A stretch of 64,000 bases of DNA from Microbacteriaceae bacterium VKM Ac-2854 (GCA_013205085.1 JABMLH010000004.1:186001-250000); one strand, 5' to 3'. Shown: positions 51,137 through 60,046, counted from the first letter of the stretch. Numbers and translations are program-made. Notes: generated from the letters alone by a model not told the origin.

Positions 51137-52240
51137 CTACCTCGGAATCAGCCCGTCCGCCCGATAGCGGTCGAACAGCGTCGTGAAGGAGTCCACGGTG
51201 CGGTGGTGCGCGGTGAAGCCGGCGAGCCGGGACTTGCTGATGTCGGTGACGACCTCGATCTCGCGGCCGAGGTCGGCGTCGGTGTGCCACCAGGAGGCGA
51301 TCCGGCTGAGGTCCGGCTCGGCGAGGCCGTGCTCGCGCACGACGCGGTGCCACACCTCTTCGGCGTCGCGCATCTGCTGCTGCAACGGCTGCGGCTGGGC
51401 GCCGGGCCCGACCGCTTCGACGCCGAAGTAGTCGGCGAGCCGCTGCCACATCCATCGCCACCGGAAGACGTCACCGTTGACCACGTTGAACGCCTCATCG
51501 CGGCCGGCCGGCGAGGTGGCGGCCCACAGCATCTGCTCGGCGAGGATCGTGGCGTCGGTCATGTCGGTGAGGCCGTTCCACTGGGTCAGCGAACCGGGGA
51601 ACACGAACGGCGTGCCGAGTTCGCGGCAGATCGACGCGTACACCGTGAGGGTCAGACCCATGTTCATCGCATTGCCGACCGCGTGCCCGATCACCGTGTG
51701 GGAACGGTGCACCGACCAGGTGAAGCCGTCGCGCTTCGCCGCCGCGAACAGCTCGTCCTCCTGCGCGTAGTAGAAGTTGGGGGCATCGAGGCGAGGCTCG
51801 TCCTCGTGGAACGGGGTGTCGGGCATGTCGCCCTGTCCGTACGCCTCGAACGGACCGAGGTAGTGCTTCAGCCCGGTCACGAGCGCGACGTGCTGCACCG
51901 GCGCGTGCGAGAGCGCTGCGAGGAGGTCGCGCACCATGCCGCCGTTCACCGCGATGTTCTCCTCCTCCGTCGCCTGGCGGGACCACGCGGTGAAGAACAC
52001 GTGCGTCGGCCGCTCGTCGGCGAGCACCCGAGCGAGGTCGCGCGCCGAGCGCAGATCGGCCGACAGCGCGCGCACTCCGGTCCGGGTCGCGCCCGGCCGC
52101 CGCGACAGAGCGGCCACGGGCCAGCCACGCTCCGTCAGCGCATCGACCAGCGCGGATCCGCCGATGCCGGTCGCTCCCACCACCAGCGCTCGGGATTCGG
52201 GTCGGAGGGGCGGGGTGGACTGTGCTGCTGCGGAAGTCAT
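51137..52240 (-). CDS. NAD(P)-dependent reductase, PRISE-like SDR
   Basis: 367 aa. N-terminal GALVVGATGIGGSALVDAL-type Rossmann (VVGATGIGG, residues about 21-29), the downstream Arg pair in LSRRPG, HVFFTAWSRQATEE, and the PRISE-type ALVTGLKHYLGPFEAYG in place of a YxxxK. YAQEDELF supplies the Tyr. PRISE enzymes reduce enones such as progesterone; bacterial substrates are largely unknown. Start ATG 52240; Shine-Dalgarno weak. Confidence 0.82.
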   Translation of the reverse strand: MTSAAAQSTPPLRPESRALVVGATGIGGSALVDALTERGWPVAALSRRPGATRTGVRALSADLRSARDLARVLADERPTHVFFTAWSRQATEEENIAVNGGMVRDLLAALSHAPVQHVALVTGLKHYLGPFEAYGQGDMPDTPFHEDEPRLDAPNFYYAQEDELFAAAKRDGFTWSVHRSHTVIGHAVGNAMNMGLTLTVYASICRELGTPFVFPGSLTQWNGLTDMTDATILAEQMLWAATSPAGRDEAFNVVNGDVFRWRWMWQRLADYFGVEAVGPGAQPQPLQQQMRDAEEVWHRVVREHGLAEPDLSRIASWWHTDADLGREIEVVTDISKSRLAGFTAHHRTVDSFTTLFDRYRADGLIPR

Positions 52241-52351
52241 CCCCTGGGGCAACGTCGGCGTCGGGCTGGCATTCCGAGATGGGGCGGATGCACATGTGCG
52301 GGTCGGGTGGGAGGCCAGCCCGTGGCACTGGCCCCTCATAGACTGCACGCC

Positions 52352-52660
52352 ATGCCCGTTACCTTCGTCATCGACTACACGATCGATGCCAGCAAGATCG
52401 CCGAGTTCGAGACCTACTCCGCCCGTTGGATCGAGCTCGTCGAGCGCGAAGGCGGCACGCATCATGGATACTACCTGCCGTCGGAGGGTGCCAGCGACAA
52501 GGCGCTCGCGCTGTTCACGTTCGAGAGCCTGAGCGCATATGAGGCGTATCGGGCGAACTTCGGAGTGGATCCGGACTTCATCGCGGCCGATCGGCTGCGG
52601 ACGGATACGGGGTGCGTGCTGCGGTGGGATCGGACGTTGATGCGGCCGTTGGGGCGGTGA
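52352..52660 (+). CDS. NIPSNAP-like dimeric alpha-beta barrel protein
   Basis: 102 aa. VTFVIDYTIDASKIAEFETY, GTHHGYYLPSEGASDKALAL and AYRANFGVDPDFIAADRLR fit the NIPSNAP/ferredoxin-like fold. ATG is 7 nt after TAGACT, leaderless. Last native-looking gene before the accessory island. Function unknown. Confidence 0.82.
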   Translation: MPVTFVIDYTIDASKIAEFETYSARWIELVEREGGTHHGYYLPSEGASDKALALFTFESLSAYEAYRANFGVDPDFIAADRLRTDTGCVLRWDRTLMRPLGR

Positions 52661-53202
52661 TGCGGGGGCGGTGACCGCGGGCGGTGAGATCGTGGCCGCG
52701 CCTTTCGGCCACCCGGGCGACTTCCTTCAGCCCCGCCGAAACTTTCCCTCAATCTCCGCACCAGCATCTCCATCGCCGTCTCCGTCTCGCAGTCGGGGTC
52801 GGTCAGCCGCTCCGTGACGATGGCGCCGCACACCGTGATAGCCGGCGATCGCGTGTCGAGGTTGTTCGCCAGGCCCAGGGAGGCGGGACCCTGGATCGCA
52901 TGGCGCGAGGTTTTCGCAAAGTTTTACCAGACCCTGCACTGTGCAGGGTTCTGGAAACTTCTACGAAAACAAGACGATCGACGCGAGCCAACGGCTTCGA
53001 CCCCGCTCACCCGAAAGACTGGCCGCTGTGGACGAATATCCGCGGAACGGCGGGCCGGGACGACGACCCTTTTCGGATGGCGCGCTTCGACCGCCAGCTT
53101 GGAAACCGTGCAAAGTCGCCGCGAATCGGGCCAACGAGTCGGTCACGAGGGCGCGACGGCACGAACAGGGCGCCGTGCGCACCACCGCTAGCGGCGCACG
53201 AA
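52661..53202. other. Gap at the left edge of the island, possible gene remnant
   Basis: More than 500 bp without a complete gene. On the minus strand a frame through 52890-52700 reads like protein (ASLGLANNLDTRSPAITVCG, LTDPDCETETAMEMLVRRL), but it has neither a start nor a proper stop, since it runs into the NIPSNAP gene. It may be a fragment of an inserted gene. One 61-bp palindrome is at 52910. Confidence 0.4.
52910..52970. promoter_or_regulatory. 61-bp palindrome, copy A
   Basis: Centre 52940; the inner 9 bp (ACCCTGCAC / GTGCAGGGT) and outer 7 bp (GTTTTCG / CGAAAAC) of each 30-bp arm pair perfectly, with 22 of 30 positions pairing overall. It matches the copy at 53203-53263, 293 bp away. 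Candidate operator shared by the island. Confidence 0.7.
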
Positions 53203-53263
53203 GTTTCGGCGTAGTTTTATCAAACCCTACACAGTGAAGGGTCGTGGAAACTGTGGCGAAAAC
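53203..53263 (+). promoter_or_regulatory. 61-bp palindrome, copy B, covering the start of the AlbA_2 gene
   Basis: Centre 53233, with the same outer and inner elements as copy A (AGTTTTATCAAACCCTACAC on the left, GTGAAGGG...CGAAAAC on the right). It contains the GAAGG Shine-Dalgarno and the GTG start codon of the 53244 gene, so a bound protein would block both transcription and translation. Confidence 0.72.
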
Positions 53264-55046
53264 TACCCGGGCCGACGTCGAGGCGGCGTTGAACTCGATC
53301 GCGGACGGCGGCAGCGCCAACGCACGCGAAGGACTTCGAATCGACTTCAAAGTCGACGGACGCTCGTTGAAGGACGACCTTTCGAACATCGCCGAGGCGG
53401 CGGCGTGCTTCGCCAATGCCGACGGCGGCTACGTCATCTGCGGGGTTCGCGACCGACCAGGCGGAATCGACGCTTTCGTCGGCACACGGCTCGATCCGGA
53501 GAAGACCCGGATGCGGATCTATGAGATCACGCAACCGCACCTGTTCGTCACGGCGGAGGTCCTGAACCACCCCGCCGGAGACGTACTCCTCATCGAGGTC
53601 CCGCGCGGACTTGCCGTGCACAGCGTCAGCGGCAACTTGCCTCACGAACGCATCGACGACAACTGCGTACCGATGAACACCGACCGGATCGCCTCGGTCG
53701 TTGCCGAACGTCGTGGATCGGATTGGTCGGCGGAGGCCACCGATACACCAGCCAGCGCCGCCGATCCACTTGCCATAACAACGGCACGCGGTCTCTTGGC
53801 GCGTTCCTCCGACGCGAAGACTCGCCGGCTTGCAGCCGAACCTCAGGACATCGATGTGCTGCGCGCGCTCGGAGTCGTGCACGACGGAACACGGCTGACG
53901 AATGCGGGATCCCTGCTTTTCGTGGGCAGCTCCGACGCCGGAGCGGCGATGTCGTACGTGCATCGACGCACGCCGGCCGGATCCATCTCCGCCAACGAGC
54001 ACTTGTCCGGGCCTCTTGTTCTCATCCTCCAGCGCCTCTTCGAGTTCATCGCGGCGCGCATCGATACCACCCCAGTGTCGATCGGGCGGGGCCAGCAGAT
54101 TCACGTCGCCGATCTGCCCGAGGCTGCGATACGCGAAGCCGTCGTCAACGCCGCGATGCACCGGGAGTATCGGACCGACGGCTGGATCACCGTCGAGCAC
54201 ACTCAGACGCAGCTGGCAGTCACCTCACCAGGAGGCTTCGTCAGCGGGGTTCGAGTGGACAACGTCCTGACCACCTCCTCGCGACCGCGCAATCGGCAGC
54301 TCGCGGGTGCGATGCGCGCTCTCGGTTTCGCTGAGACCGCCGGCTCCGGAGTCGACAAGATGTACGCCGAAATGACGCGGCTCGGGCATCAACCGCCCTC
54401 ATTCGACGCGTCCGGGGATTCGGTGCGCGTCTCGCTCCGCGGCGGCGCCCCGAACACCGCCTTGACCCGATTCGTCGCAACCCTTCCTCAGGAAGAAACC
54501 AGCGACGCCGACACCATGACGATTCTGCTCATGCTGCTGACGCAACGAATCGTGGATGCCGAGCAGCTCGCACCGATTCTGCAGAAGCCAACTACCGACG
54601 AAGCTCAGGCCGTGCTCGAACGTCTCAGTTCCGATCGCGTCGAACTTCTCGAACCAACGAGGGAAACCGCCCGGCGCAGCCGGCCGAAGTACCGGTTGCG
54701 AGAACACCCACTCACCGCTCTCGGATCGGCGGTGACCTATAGGCGCCGAACATCCGACCAGCTGGATCGCAAGGTCATCGAGCTACTCACCGAGACGCAG
54801 CGGATCAACGCCCGGATGATCCGTGTGCTTCTGGACCTCGACGCCCAGACGACGTCGCGCCTCGTCGCCGATCTCGTACAACGCGGGATTCTGGAGAAGT
54901 TACCGGGTGCGGAGCGGGGCCCGAGCGTGGCATACGGTCCGGGTTCGAAGTTCCCACGGAAAGGGCGGAAGGCGCCCAACCGGAGCGCTGAAACTACCGA
55001 CGAGCCTCTCGACCTTCAGCTCGATGTGGATTTTGAGGAGAGCTGA
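53244..55046 (+). CDS. AlbA_2 / Schlafen-type ATP-binding protein
   Basis: 600 aa. AlbA_2 domain at about residues 20-150 (LRIDFKVDGRSLKDDLSNIA, ACFANADGGYVICGVRD), a GHKL-type HATPase_c_4 domain at about 265-390 (AIREAVVNAAMHREY, GFAETAGSGVDKMY), and a C-terminal winged-helix part (LLTETQRINARMIRVLLDLD). Proteins of this plan are putative transcriptional regulators and occur widely in phage-defence islands. GTG start within palindrome B implies autoregulation. Codon use is less GC-biased than in the genes to the left. Confidence 0.85.
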   Translation: METVAKTTRADVEAALNSIADGGSANAREGLRIDFKVDGRSLKDDLSNIAEAAACFANADGGYVICGVRDRPGGIDAFVGTRLDPEKTRMRIYEITQPHLFVTAEVLNHPAGDVLLIEVPRGLAVHSVSGNLPHERIDDNCVPMNTDRIASVVAERRGSDWSAEATDTPASAADPLAITTARGLLARSSDAKTRRLAAEPQDIDVLRALGVVHDGTRLTNAGSLLFVGSSDAGAAMSYVHRRTPAGSISANEHLSGPLVLILQRLFEFIAARIDTTPVSIGRGQQIHVADLPEAAIREAVVNAAMHREYRTDGWITVEHTQTQLAVTSPGGFVSGVRVDNVLTTSSRPRNRQLAGAMRALGFAETAGSGVDKMYAEMTRLGHQPPSFDASGDSVRVSLRGGAPNTALTRFVATLPQEETSDADTMTILLMLLTQRIVDAEQLAPILQKPTTDEAQAVLERLSSDRVELLEPTRETARRSRPKYRLREHPLTALGSAVTYRRRTSDQLDRKVIELLTETQRINARMIRVLLDLDAQTTSRLVADLVQRGILEKLPGAERGPSVAYGPGSKFPRKGRKAPNRSAETTDEPLDLQLDVDFEES

Positions 55047-55112
55047 GACGCGCTGGAAACGACGCAAGCATGCACTCGGGCGAATCACTCGATCGAATAG
55101 CCTCCAGACATC

Positions 55113-55691
55113 ATGGATACGAAGCAGACGAAAACCATCGGGGAGCATCACGTTGCGGCCGAACTCGCTCGACGCAACTGGGCTCCGGCGCTCACCCGCG
55201 ACGGCCTTGCCCGAACTGACATCCTCGCCGTCCGTCAGAGTGGAGGCGAGCGAAATCTCGTTGAGATCCAGGTGAAAGCGGCGCGCGGTCCGAAGTGGGA
55301 GTCGATCACGTGGTTGCTCGGTCGGAAGTCGCAGACGCCGAGCCTGCACGATTCCGAGTACTTCGTCCTTGTTGCGATACCGATGGATCTCAGCCAGCAT
55401 CCTCGCTGCTTCGTCGTGCCGCGTATCCATGTGGCTGCGGCCGCCTGGATCCAGCACATGAACTGGCTGACGGAACCTGAAATTCCGGTCGGCAAGCGCA
55501 ACGCAACTCTCGACCAGGCGCGGGTCTCGATTTCGGTCTTCCGCGAGTATGAGGATCGGTGGGATCTGCTGGATGCCGGTCAGTCGAGCGCCCCCATCCT
55601 GTTGCCTGCCAATCTCCGAGAGCTGGCGACGCTGGACCGGATCGGACTCCCTGAGGGTCATGAGTGGCGGGAGAAGCTTCCAATCTGGTGA
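55113..55691 (+). CDS. PD-(D/E)XK nuclease-like protein
   Basis: 192 aa. Residues 10-55 have the restriction-endonuclease core: helix GEHHVAAELARRNW with Glu11/Glu17, Asp36 in RTDILAV, then VEIQVKAARG with Glu51, Gln53 and Lys55 (the E/QxK strand). The remainder has Trp-rich strands (ESITWLLGRK, AAWIQHMNWLTEP). Probable nuclease of the DUF4365/Mrr-like superfamily, from motif only. It lies 66 bp behind the AlbA_2 gene and may form a unit with it. A TAGCCT box is 9 nt before the ATG. Confidence 0.7.
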   Translation: MDTKQTKTIGEHHVAAELARRNWAPALTRDGLARTDILAVRQSGGERNLVEIQVKAARGPKWESITWLLGRKSQTPSLHDSEYFVLVAIPMDLSQHPRCFVVPRIHVAAAAWIQHMNWLTEPEIPVGKRNATLDQARVSISVFREYEDRWDLLDAGQSSAPILLPANLRELATLDRIGLPEGHEWREKLPIW

Positions 55692-55771
55692 GGGCAGCTA
55701 TCCCTTTGTGCATGTCTTTCTCGCGCTTCGGCGCAGGGACCGGCGCGGCGCCGCAGGGACTGGCAAGTCAC

Positions 55772-56950
55772 TCAGCCCAGCAGTGCCGCCAACCCGCCTT
55801 CGTTCACGATCGTGATGCCGTAGTCGCGGGCCTTGCGCGCCTTGCCGCTGAGTGAATCCGGATCGGCGGCGACGAGGAGACGCACCTCCTTCGTCACCGC
55901 GCCGTGCGGAACGTAGCCGCGCTCCGTCAGCTCGCGATGCCAATCGTTGCGCGGACGGACCATCTCGCCGGTCAAGACGACGAGGTCGCCCGGCTGCAGC
56001 GCGAAGTGCTGGGTGACGCTCGCGCGGGTGATCTCGCGCGGCTCCGTCGCCTCCGCGATCCGCTCCTCATCGACATGCAGCAATACAGCGACGAGCGCGA
56101 GGTCGTCGAGTTCCTCGTCGGTGAGCACGCCGTCGGCCCAGGCGACGGAGACGAGGTCGTCGAAGTACAGGTCGTTGAGGTGCTGCGCGGTAACGCGTCC
56201 GATGCCGAGCTCGTTCGCGAGCGCGATCAAAGCCTCCTCCTCGTGCGCGGAGATCTCGCGGTCGAGCAGGCAGCGGTCAAGCAGCGCGAGGTACTCCTGG
56301 TGCTCGACCGGCCCGGAGATGTCGGGCATCCGACCGACGATGCGAGCGAGGAAGGATGCGGGCACCGCGTCGGACTCCGGCCGCGCCGTCCACATCGTGC
56401 GCCGGCGCGGCACGGGCGGCCAGCCGTCGATGGGCAGGTCCGTCCAGGATCCGCCGGCGGCGATGTACTGCTCCAAGAGTTGTCCGGTCGCGAGGGCGTC
56501 GACGGAGGCGCGGTGTGCGCCGATCAGATCGATGTCGTAGGCGGCGCAGCAATCGGCGAGCGAGCGCCCTCCGCCGGGGATGAACTCGCGGGCGAGCTGC
56601 ATCGTGCAGAGGAACGGCTGCAGCGTGACGTCGACGCCCATGCGACGCAACTCGGCGGTGAGGAAGCGTCGCTCGAAGCTCGCGTTGTGAGCGACGACGA
56701 CGCGCCCATCGAGGTGGGTGAGCAGGTCGGCCGCGATGGAGGCGAACGTCGGCGCGTTCAGGATGTCGCGGGCATTGATGCCGTGGATCCGCTGCGCGCC
56801 GAGGTCGCGGTCGGGGTTGATCAGCGTTTCGTAGGCGGCTTCGAAGCGGCCGCGCTCGTCGAGGTGGACGACGGCGATCTCGACGATACGATCGTGCAGC
56901 TCGGGACGGACGCCCGTGGTCTCGAAGTCGATGACGGCGTAGCCGGGCAT
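55772..56950 (-). CDS. DnaQ-type exonuclease with TerB-like and BRCT domains
   Basis: 392 aa. The DEDDh exonuclease spans residues 1-170 (VIDFETTG with Asp8 and Glu10, HNASFERRFL, GAHRASVDALAT). A helical TerB-like middle (EHQEYLALLDRCLLDREISA, WADGVLTDEELDDLALVAVL) follows, and a BRCT domain closes it (GDLVVLTGEMVRPRNDW, KEVRLLVAADPDSLSGKARK). 3'-5' exonuclease for repair or a defence accessory. ATG 56950 chosen because the family motif starts there; the frame is open further upstream. TACGAT lies about 38 nt upstream as a possible -10. Confidence 0.87.
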   Translation of the reverse strand: MPGYAVIDFETTGVRPELHDRIVEIAVVHLDERGRFEAAYETLINPDRDLGAQRIHGINARDILNAPTFASIAADLLTHLDGRVVVAHNASFERRFLTAELRRMGVDVTLQPFLCTMQLAREFIPGGGRSLADCCAAYDIDLIGAHRASVDALATGQLLEQYIAAGGSWTDLPIDGWPPVPRRRTMWTARPESDAVPASFLARIVGRMPDISGPVEHQEYLALLDRCLLDREISAHEEEALIALANELGIGRVTAQHLNDLYFDDLVSVAWADGVLTDEELDDLALVAVLLHVDEERIAEATEPREITRASVTQHFALQPGDLVVLTGEMVRPRNDWHRELTERGYVPHGAVTKEVRLLVAADPDSLSGKARKARDYGITIVNEGGLAALLG

Positions 56951-57033
56951 GTGCGGGTCCCCCTGGGTTGTGACGTGTGGAGGCATCGTAGCGGAGGGAC
57001 GGGACATCGGGTCGCGACGGGGCGGAGTGGCGC

Positions 57034-57064
57034 TTGACAACCCAAAGCAGCGCTCTGTCACAAT
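57034..57064 (+). promoter_or_regulatory. Sigma70-type promoter of the broken MerR gene
   Basis: TTGACA (57034-57039) and CACAAT (57059-57064), with 19 bp between them, 25 bp before the ATG. The spacer is slightly long; TTGACAAC with a following TGTCACAA forms a loose inverted pair that could be an operator. Confidence 0.55.
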
Positions 57065-57088
57065 CGAAGCGAACGGATCGGAGGCGAC

Positions 57089-57479
57089 ATGGCATTCACG
57101 ACCGCGTTGACGTCCGTGATGAGTGGCGCTTCGCAGCGGCAGTTGGCGCATTGGCGCGCTACAGGAATTCTCGTGCCCGAGACGGAACACGATGAACGTC
57201 CTTACCTCTACTCGTTCCGCGACATCGTGGCGCTGCGAACGTACGCTTGGTTACGCGAGACTCACTCTCAACCCCGACCCGACGACCTGGCAAGTCTTGG
57301 TGGAGACTGAGATTGAAGTTCGTCGCGAACACGAGCGACTGGATGAGTTCTCCGATGAGTCATCACCGACGCTCAAAGAGTTCAAGAAGAAGACCGAGAC
57401 GGTCGAGCGTGGGTTGGCCTACTTGCGGAAGAACAGCCTGGAGCCGGATGTGCTGGGCGATGCCGAGAACCACGCATGA
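57089..57479 (+). pseudogene. MerR-like regulator, frame-shifted and truncated
   Basis: Intact ATG, GGAGG and promoter. Residues 1-52 read as a MerR-type helix-turn-helix: ASQRQLAHWRATGILVPETE and LYSFRDIVALRTYAWLR. The frame then ends early after QPRPDDLASLGGD. In the next frame a further 70 codons remain open (TWQVLVETEIEVRREHERLD, ERGLAYLRKNSLEPDVLGD), ending at 57479. Either a one-base frameshift or a fusion of two gene ends. Such MerR/DUF433 pairs are often antitoxins. Confidence 0.6.
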
Positions 57480-57522
57480 GGGCTGAGTCTGCCTTGAATC
57501 GATTTCGCACGGGATGGACCGT

Positions 57523-57774
57523 ATGAGCCTCTACCGCGTCGACGGTGACTCGCTCGAGCCCGTTACGAACAAGACGTTCGCGGCGCTGCAGATCCGCGAG
57601 CGCGAGGCTCTGCAGCGCCTCCTCCGCTCCGACCTCGTCATCTTTGATGAGGGCCTCGGCGACGATCGGCTGGAACCTCAAGGAGTCGGTGCTGGCGATG
57701 ATGGGTTCGAAGGTGTGGCGCCCTTCGCCCACTTGACTATCCACCTGGCGCCGAGGAGACTACCGCCGACATAG
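57523..57774 (+). pseudogene. Truncated nuclease, DUF91/NucS-like N-terminus
   Basis: Only the first about 40 residues (MSLYRVDGDSLEPVTNKTFA, IREREALQRLLRSDLV) match the start of DUF91-type endonucleases (full length about 300 aa). After that the reading loses resemblance and ends at 57774. The conserved nuclease core is missing. Probably left by the same deletion that damaged the MerR gene. Confidence 0.55.
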
Positions 57775-57895
57775 TGATTCAACCGGCCGAGATCATTGCT
57801 GCGGGGAGGGGCTGAGGCGTCACAATGCAGCCGAGGACGGCGCCTCGCGGAGCACCGTGGCGACAAAAGTCGGAGGCATCGGAGAGAATTGGATC

Positions 57896-58348
57896 ATGGT
57901 GAACAAGGTGGTGCTGGAGACGTCTGCCGACGGTGGCGTCGGCTTGCGCATCGACGCGGTCACCGGCCCGCTGCCTGCGCGCACCCCGGCGGGCACTGAG
58001 CTACACCTCGGCAGCCAAGACCTTATTCGCCTGGCGGATTTCGCGACATTCCACGGCTTCACGATCTCATCTTTCATGATCGCAGACGGGCACCTCGTGC
58101 CGCTTCGCCCTGAAGAAGAGTCCGGGCTCTCGGACGAGATGGTTGAGGCCGTGAGGAACCATGGCGGCGCCGAGCTTGAAGCCGCTATGCAGGACGAGTA
58201 CGACGGTCTATACGTGGTCGGGGTGACGCTGATTGCGACGAGCGGCATGCGGATCTCAGTCCGCCGACGAGGCTTCGTCGATACCTCAGTGGTGCAGGAA
58301 GCCGAGCAGCTCCTTCGGTCAGCATGGCAGGAGCTCCACCTCTCTTGA
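57896..58348 (+). CDS. Unknown protein, first gene of a three-gene cassette
   Basis: 150 aa from ATG 57896 (GGAGAG 10 nt upstream; a GTG at 57857 is an alternative). MVNKVVLETSADGGVGLRID opens a beta-rich first half, then an acidic helix (EESGLSDEMVEAVRNHGGAE) and strands YDGLYVVGVTLIATSGMRIS. No membrane segment and no recognised family. Its last 25 bases overlap the start of the membrane gene 58324, so the two are coupled. Confidence 0.7.
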   Translation: MVNKVVLETSADGGVGLRIDAVTGPLPARTPAGTELHLGSQDLIRLADFATFHGFTISSFMIADGHLVPLRPEEESGLSDEMVEAVRNHGGAELEAAMQDEYDGLYVVGVTLIATSGMRISVRRRGFVDTSVVQEAEQLLRSAWQELHLS

Positions 58349-59016
58349 AGGACAGATTCATAGGCGTGCTGCTCGACGCCGTCAAGGTCGCCGTAGCGGC
58401 ATGGGCGGCCATCTACGTCGAACCGAAAGTGTCGGAGATTCTCCCGACGATCGGGGCGCCCCTGCAGTACCTAATTGCTGCATTGCTGACCGCGGCAGTG
58501 CTGGAAGTCACTCTGCAACTGCTGATCGGTTGGCCAAGGATCGCAGTCACATGGAGCGTGAAGGGCGAGGACGGCCCGATCTCGGAAGTGATCGCGAGGA
58601 TTCGACCTGCCAGCAATGAGTCCCAGCCGTTCATAGTCAAGGTGTCCGTCCCGAATGGTGGCTGGTTGGCTCGGCTGGCGCTTCGCTCCGCGATCCGTCC
58701 TGGCGCGCTTCTCCGGATCCGCATTGAGCAGGCGTCCGTGGTCCCCACGACGGAGAACTCCTACAAGAAGAACGGGGTTCCGACGACCATCCCGAACGAC
58801 GAGACGAACGGATTCATCGTCGACCTCGGTCGACCACCAGGACCGGGCCCATGGCACTGGGCCGAAGTGCGTTGGCGTGATGAGTCGACGCCGAGGGGCG
58901 ACGACTTCAACATCCTGTGCACATTCCAACACCCCAAGCCTTCCAAGCAGTTCTTGCTTAACCTCTTCATCCGGCGTTCGATGAACGCCCGCAAGTTCCG
59001 AGTCGTAGGATCCTAA
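58324..59016 (+). CDS. Unknown membrane-anchored protein of the cassette
   Basis: 230 aa. Two N-terminal membrane helices (VLLDAVKVAVAAWAAIYV and PLQYLIAALLTAAVLEVTLQ, residues about 15-60) are followed by a beta-rich soluble domain (GWPRIAVTWSVKGEDGPISE, FIVKVSVPNGGWLARLALRS, WHWAEVRWRDES). It ends basic (NARKFRVVGS). A plan of two helices plus a soluble domain is common for membrane effectors. No family recognised. Translation coupled to both neighbours: 25-base overlap left, 1-base gap right. Confidence 0.72.
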   Translation: MAGAPPLLKDRFIGVLLDAVKVAVAAWAAIYVEPKVSEILPTIGAPLQYLIAALLTAAVLEVTLQLLIGWPRIAVTWSVKGEDGPISEVIARIRPASNESQPFIVKVSVPNGGWLARLALRSAIRPGALLRIRIEQASVVPTTENSYKKNGVPTTIPNDETNGFIVDLGRPPGPGPWHWAEVRWRDESTPRGDDFNILCTFQHPKPSKQFLLNLFIRRSMNARKFRVVGS

Positions 59017-59017
59017 T

Positions 59018-60046
59018 ATGCCCACAATGAGTCAAGAATCCGTCAAAGTGCTCCCTATGCACTCCAAATCTGCCATGTCTCTGGACGAGATACGGGAGGA
59101 GATGGTGAAAACTCGCCCGAGCCTTGCCGGCTTCAAGGGCGGCTGGGCAAGCATCAGCGACTACGAGTCGAACCTGCGCAGGGCGGGCGTGGAGCCACCT
59201 GTGTCCGCGCCCCAAATTGCAGAGGCAACGGACCTGCTGCCACGGATGCTCATGGCGAGGTTCTACTATTGGGACCCGGCTCCTTCCGGCTTGCGCGATC
59301 AGCAGGACCACGACCCGCTCGTCACGCGCCGCCTCAACGCGATTGACGTCATGATCACGGAGCCTGCACAGGGACGCATCGGACTCTTGTTCTCAACAAG
59401 GACCCCGACCTACCTCGGTAGGAGCGACGGGATCATTGCCTCGCTGAACAAGATCCTTCAAACCAAAGACGGCACGATCAGAATCGACCGGCGGCAGTCC
59501 CATCTCCAGTTGGAGGACGACGAGATCTTCCTTTGGCTGGCCGTCCAGCACCGTGACAGCCCGCAGCTCGCACCAGACATCCGACTCGACCAGATCGCCG
59601 GTATCAGCAGCAGGGACAACGCGAGAAGAACCGCGGACCTGAGGTACGGCGTCGACTTCGAGCGGTCGAACTTCCTCACCGCAGTCGCGGAGAAGGACAC
59701 GCTCGGGCCCATCGACATCTGCTTCGTCAACAACGTCGGCGAGGACAATCACTCCTATGAGGTGCGGCTGCACGTCGATGGAGGCTTCGAGATTAGGAAG
59801 AACGCACTGCGCTTCCCCGACGAGCTCGACCGACCGAACCTAATGCTGGAGACGAGTCTGATTCTGGCCTATTCGCTGATTCCCAGGTTCAACGACATGT
59901 ACGTGGCTGACACAGCGAACTGGTCCTCGCAGCGCGTCGAGGTCATCCAAAACGCGATGACAGCCCTTGAAGAGCGTTATAGGTCTTTGAAGGCGGTGCT
60001 CCACAAACAACTCGTTGGAGACGCCGGACTGCAAACTGTTTCATAG
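59018..60046 (+). CDS. Unknown cytosolic protein of the cassette
   Basis: 342 aa from ATG 59018 (a second ATG, at 59027, gives MSQES). N-terminal helices (MSLDEIREEMVKTRPSLAGF), a middle beta region (NAIDVMITEPAQGRIGLLFS, IRIDRRQSHLQLEDDEIFLW), then LGPIDICFVNNVGEDNHSYE and a C-terminal coiled segment (SQRVEVIQNAMTALEERYRS). No catalytic motif recognised. It starts 1 base after the membrane gene, so is surely in the same operon. Confidence 0.72.
   Translation: MPTMSQESVKVLPMHSKSAMSLDEIREEMVKTRPSLAGFKGGWASISDYESNLRRAGVEPPVSAPQIAEATDLLPRMLMARFYYWDPAPSGLRDQQDHDPLVTRRLNAIDVMITEPAQGRIGLLFSTRTPTYLGRSDGIIASLNKILQTKDGTIRIDRRQSHLQLEDDEIFLWLAVQHRDSPQLAPDIRLDQIAGISSRDNARRTADLRYGVDFERSNFLTAVAEKDTLGPIDICFVNNVGEDNHSYEVRLHVDGGFEIRKNALRFPDELDRPNLMLETSLILAYSLIPRFNDMYVADTANWSSQRVEVIQNAMTALEERYRSLKAVLHKQLVGDAGLQTVS

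Noticed and set aside
52727-52939. 70-codon minus-strand ORF starting in palindrome A
   Set aside because: Composition is Arg/Gly/Asp-rich in the manner of a shadow frame, and another frame on the same strand looks more protein-like but is incomplete.
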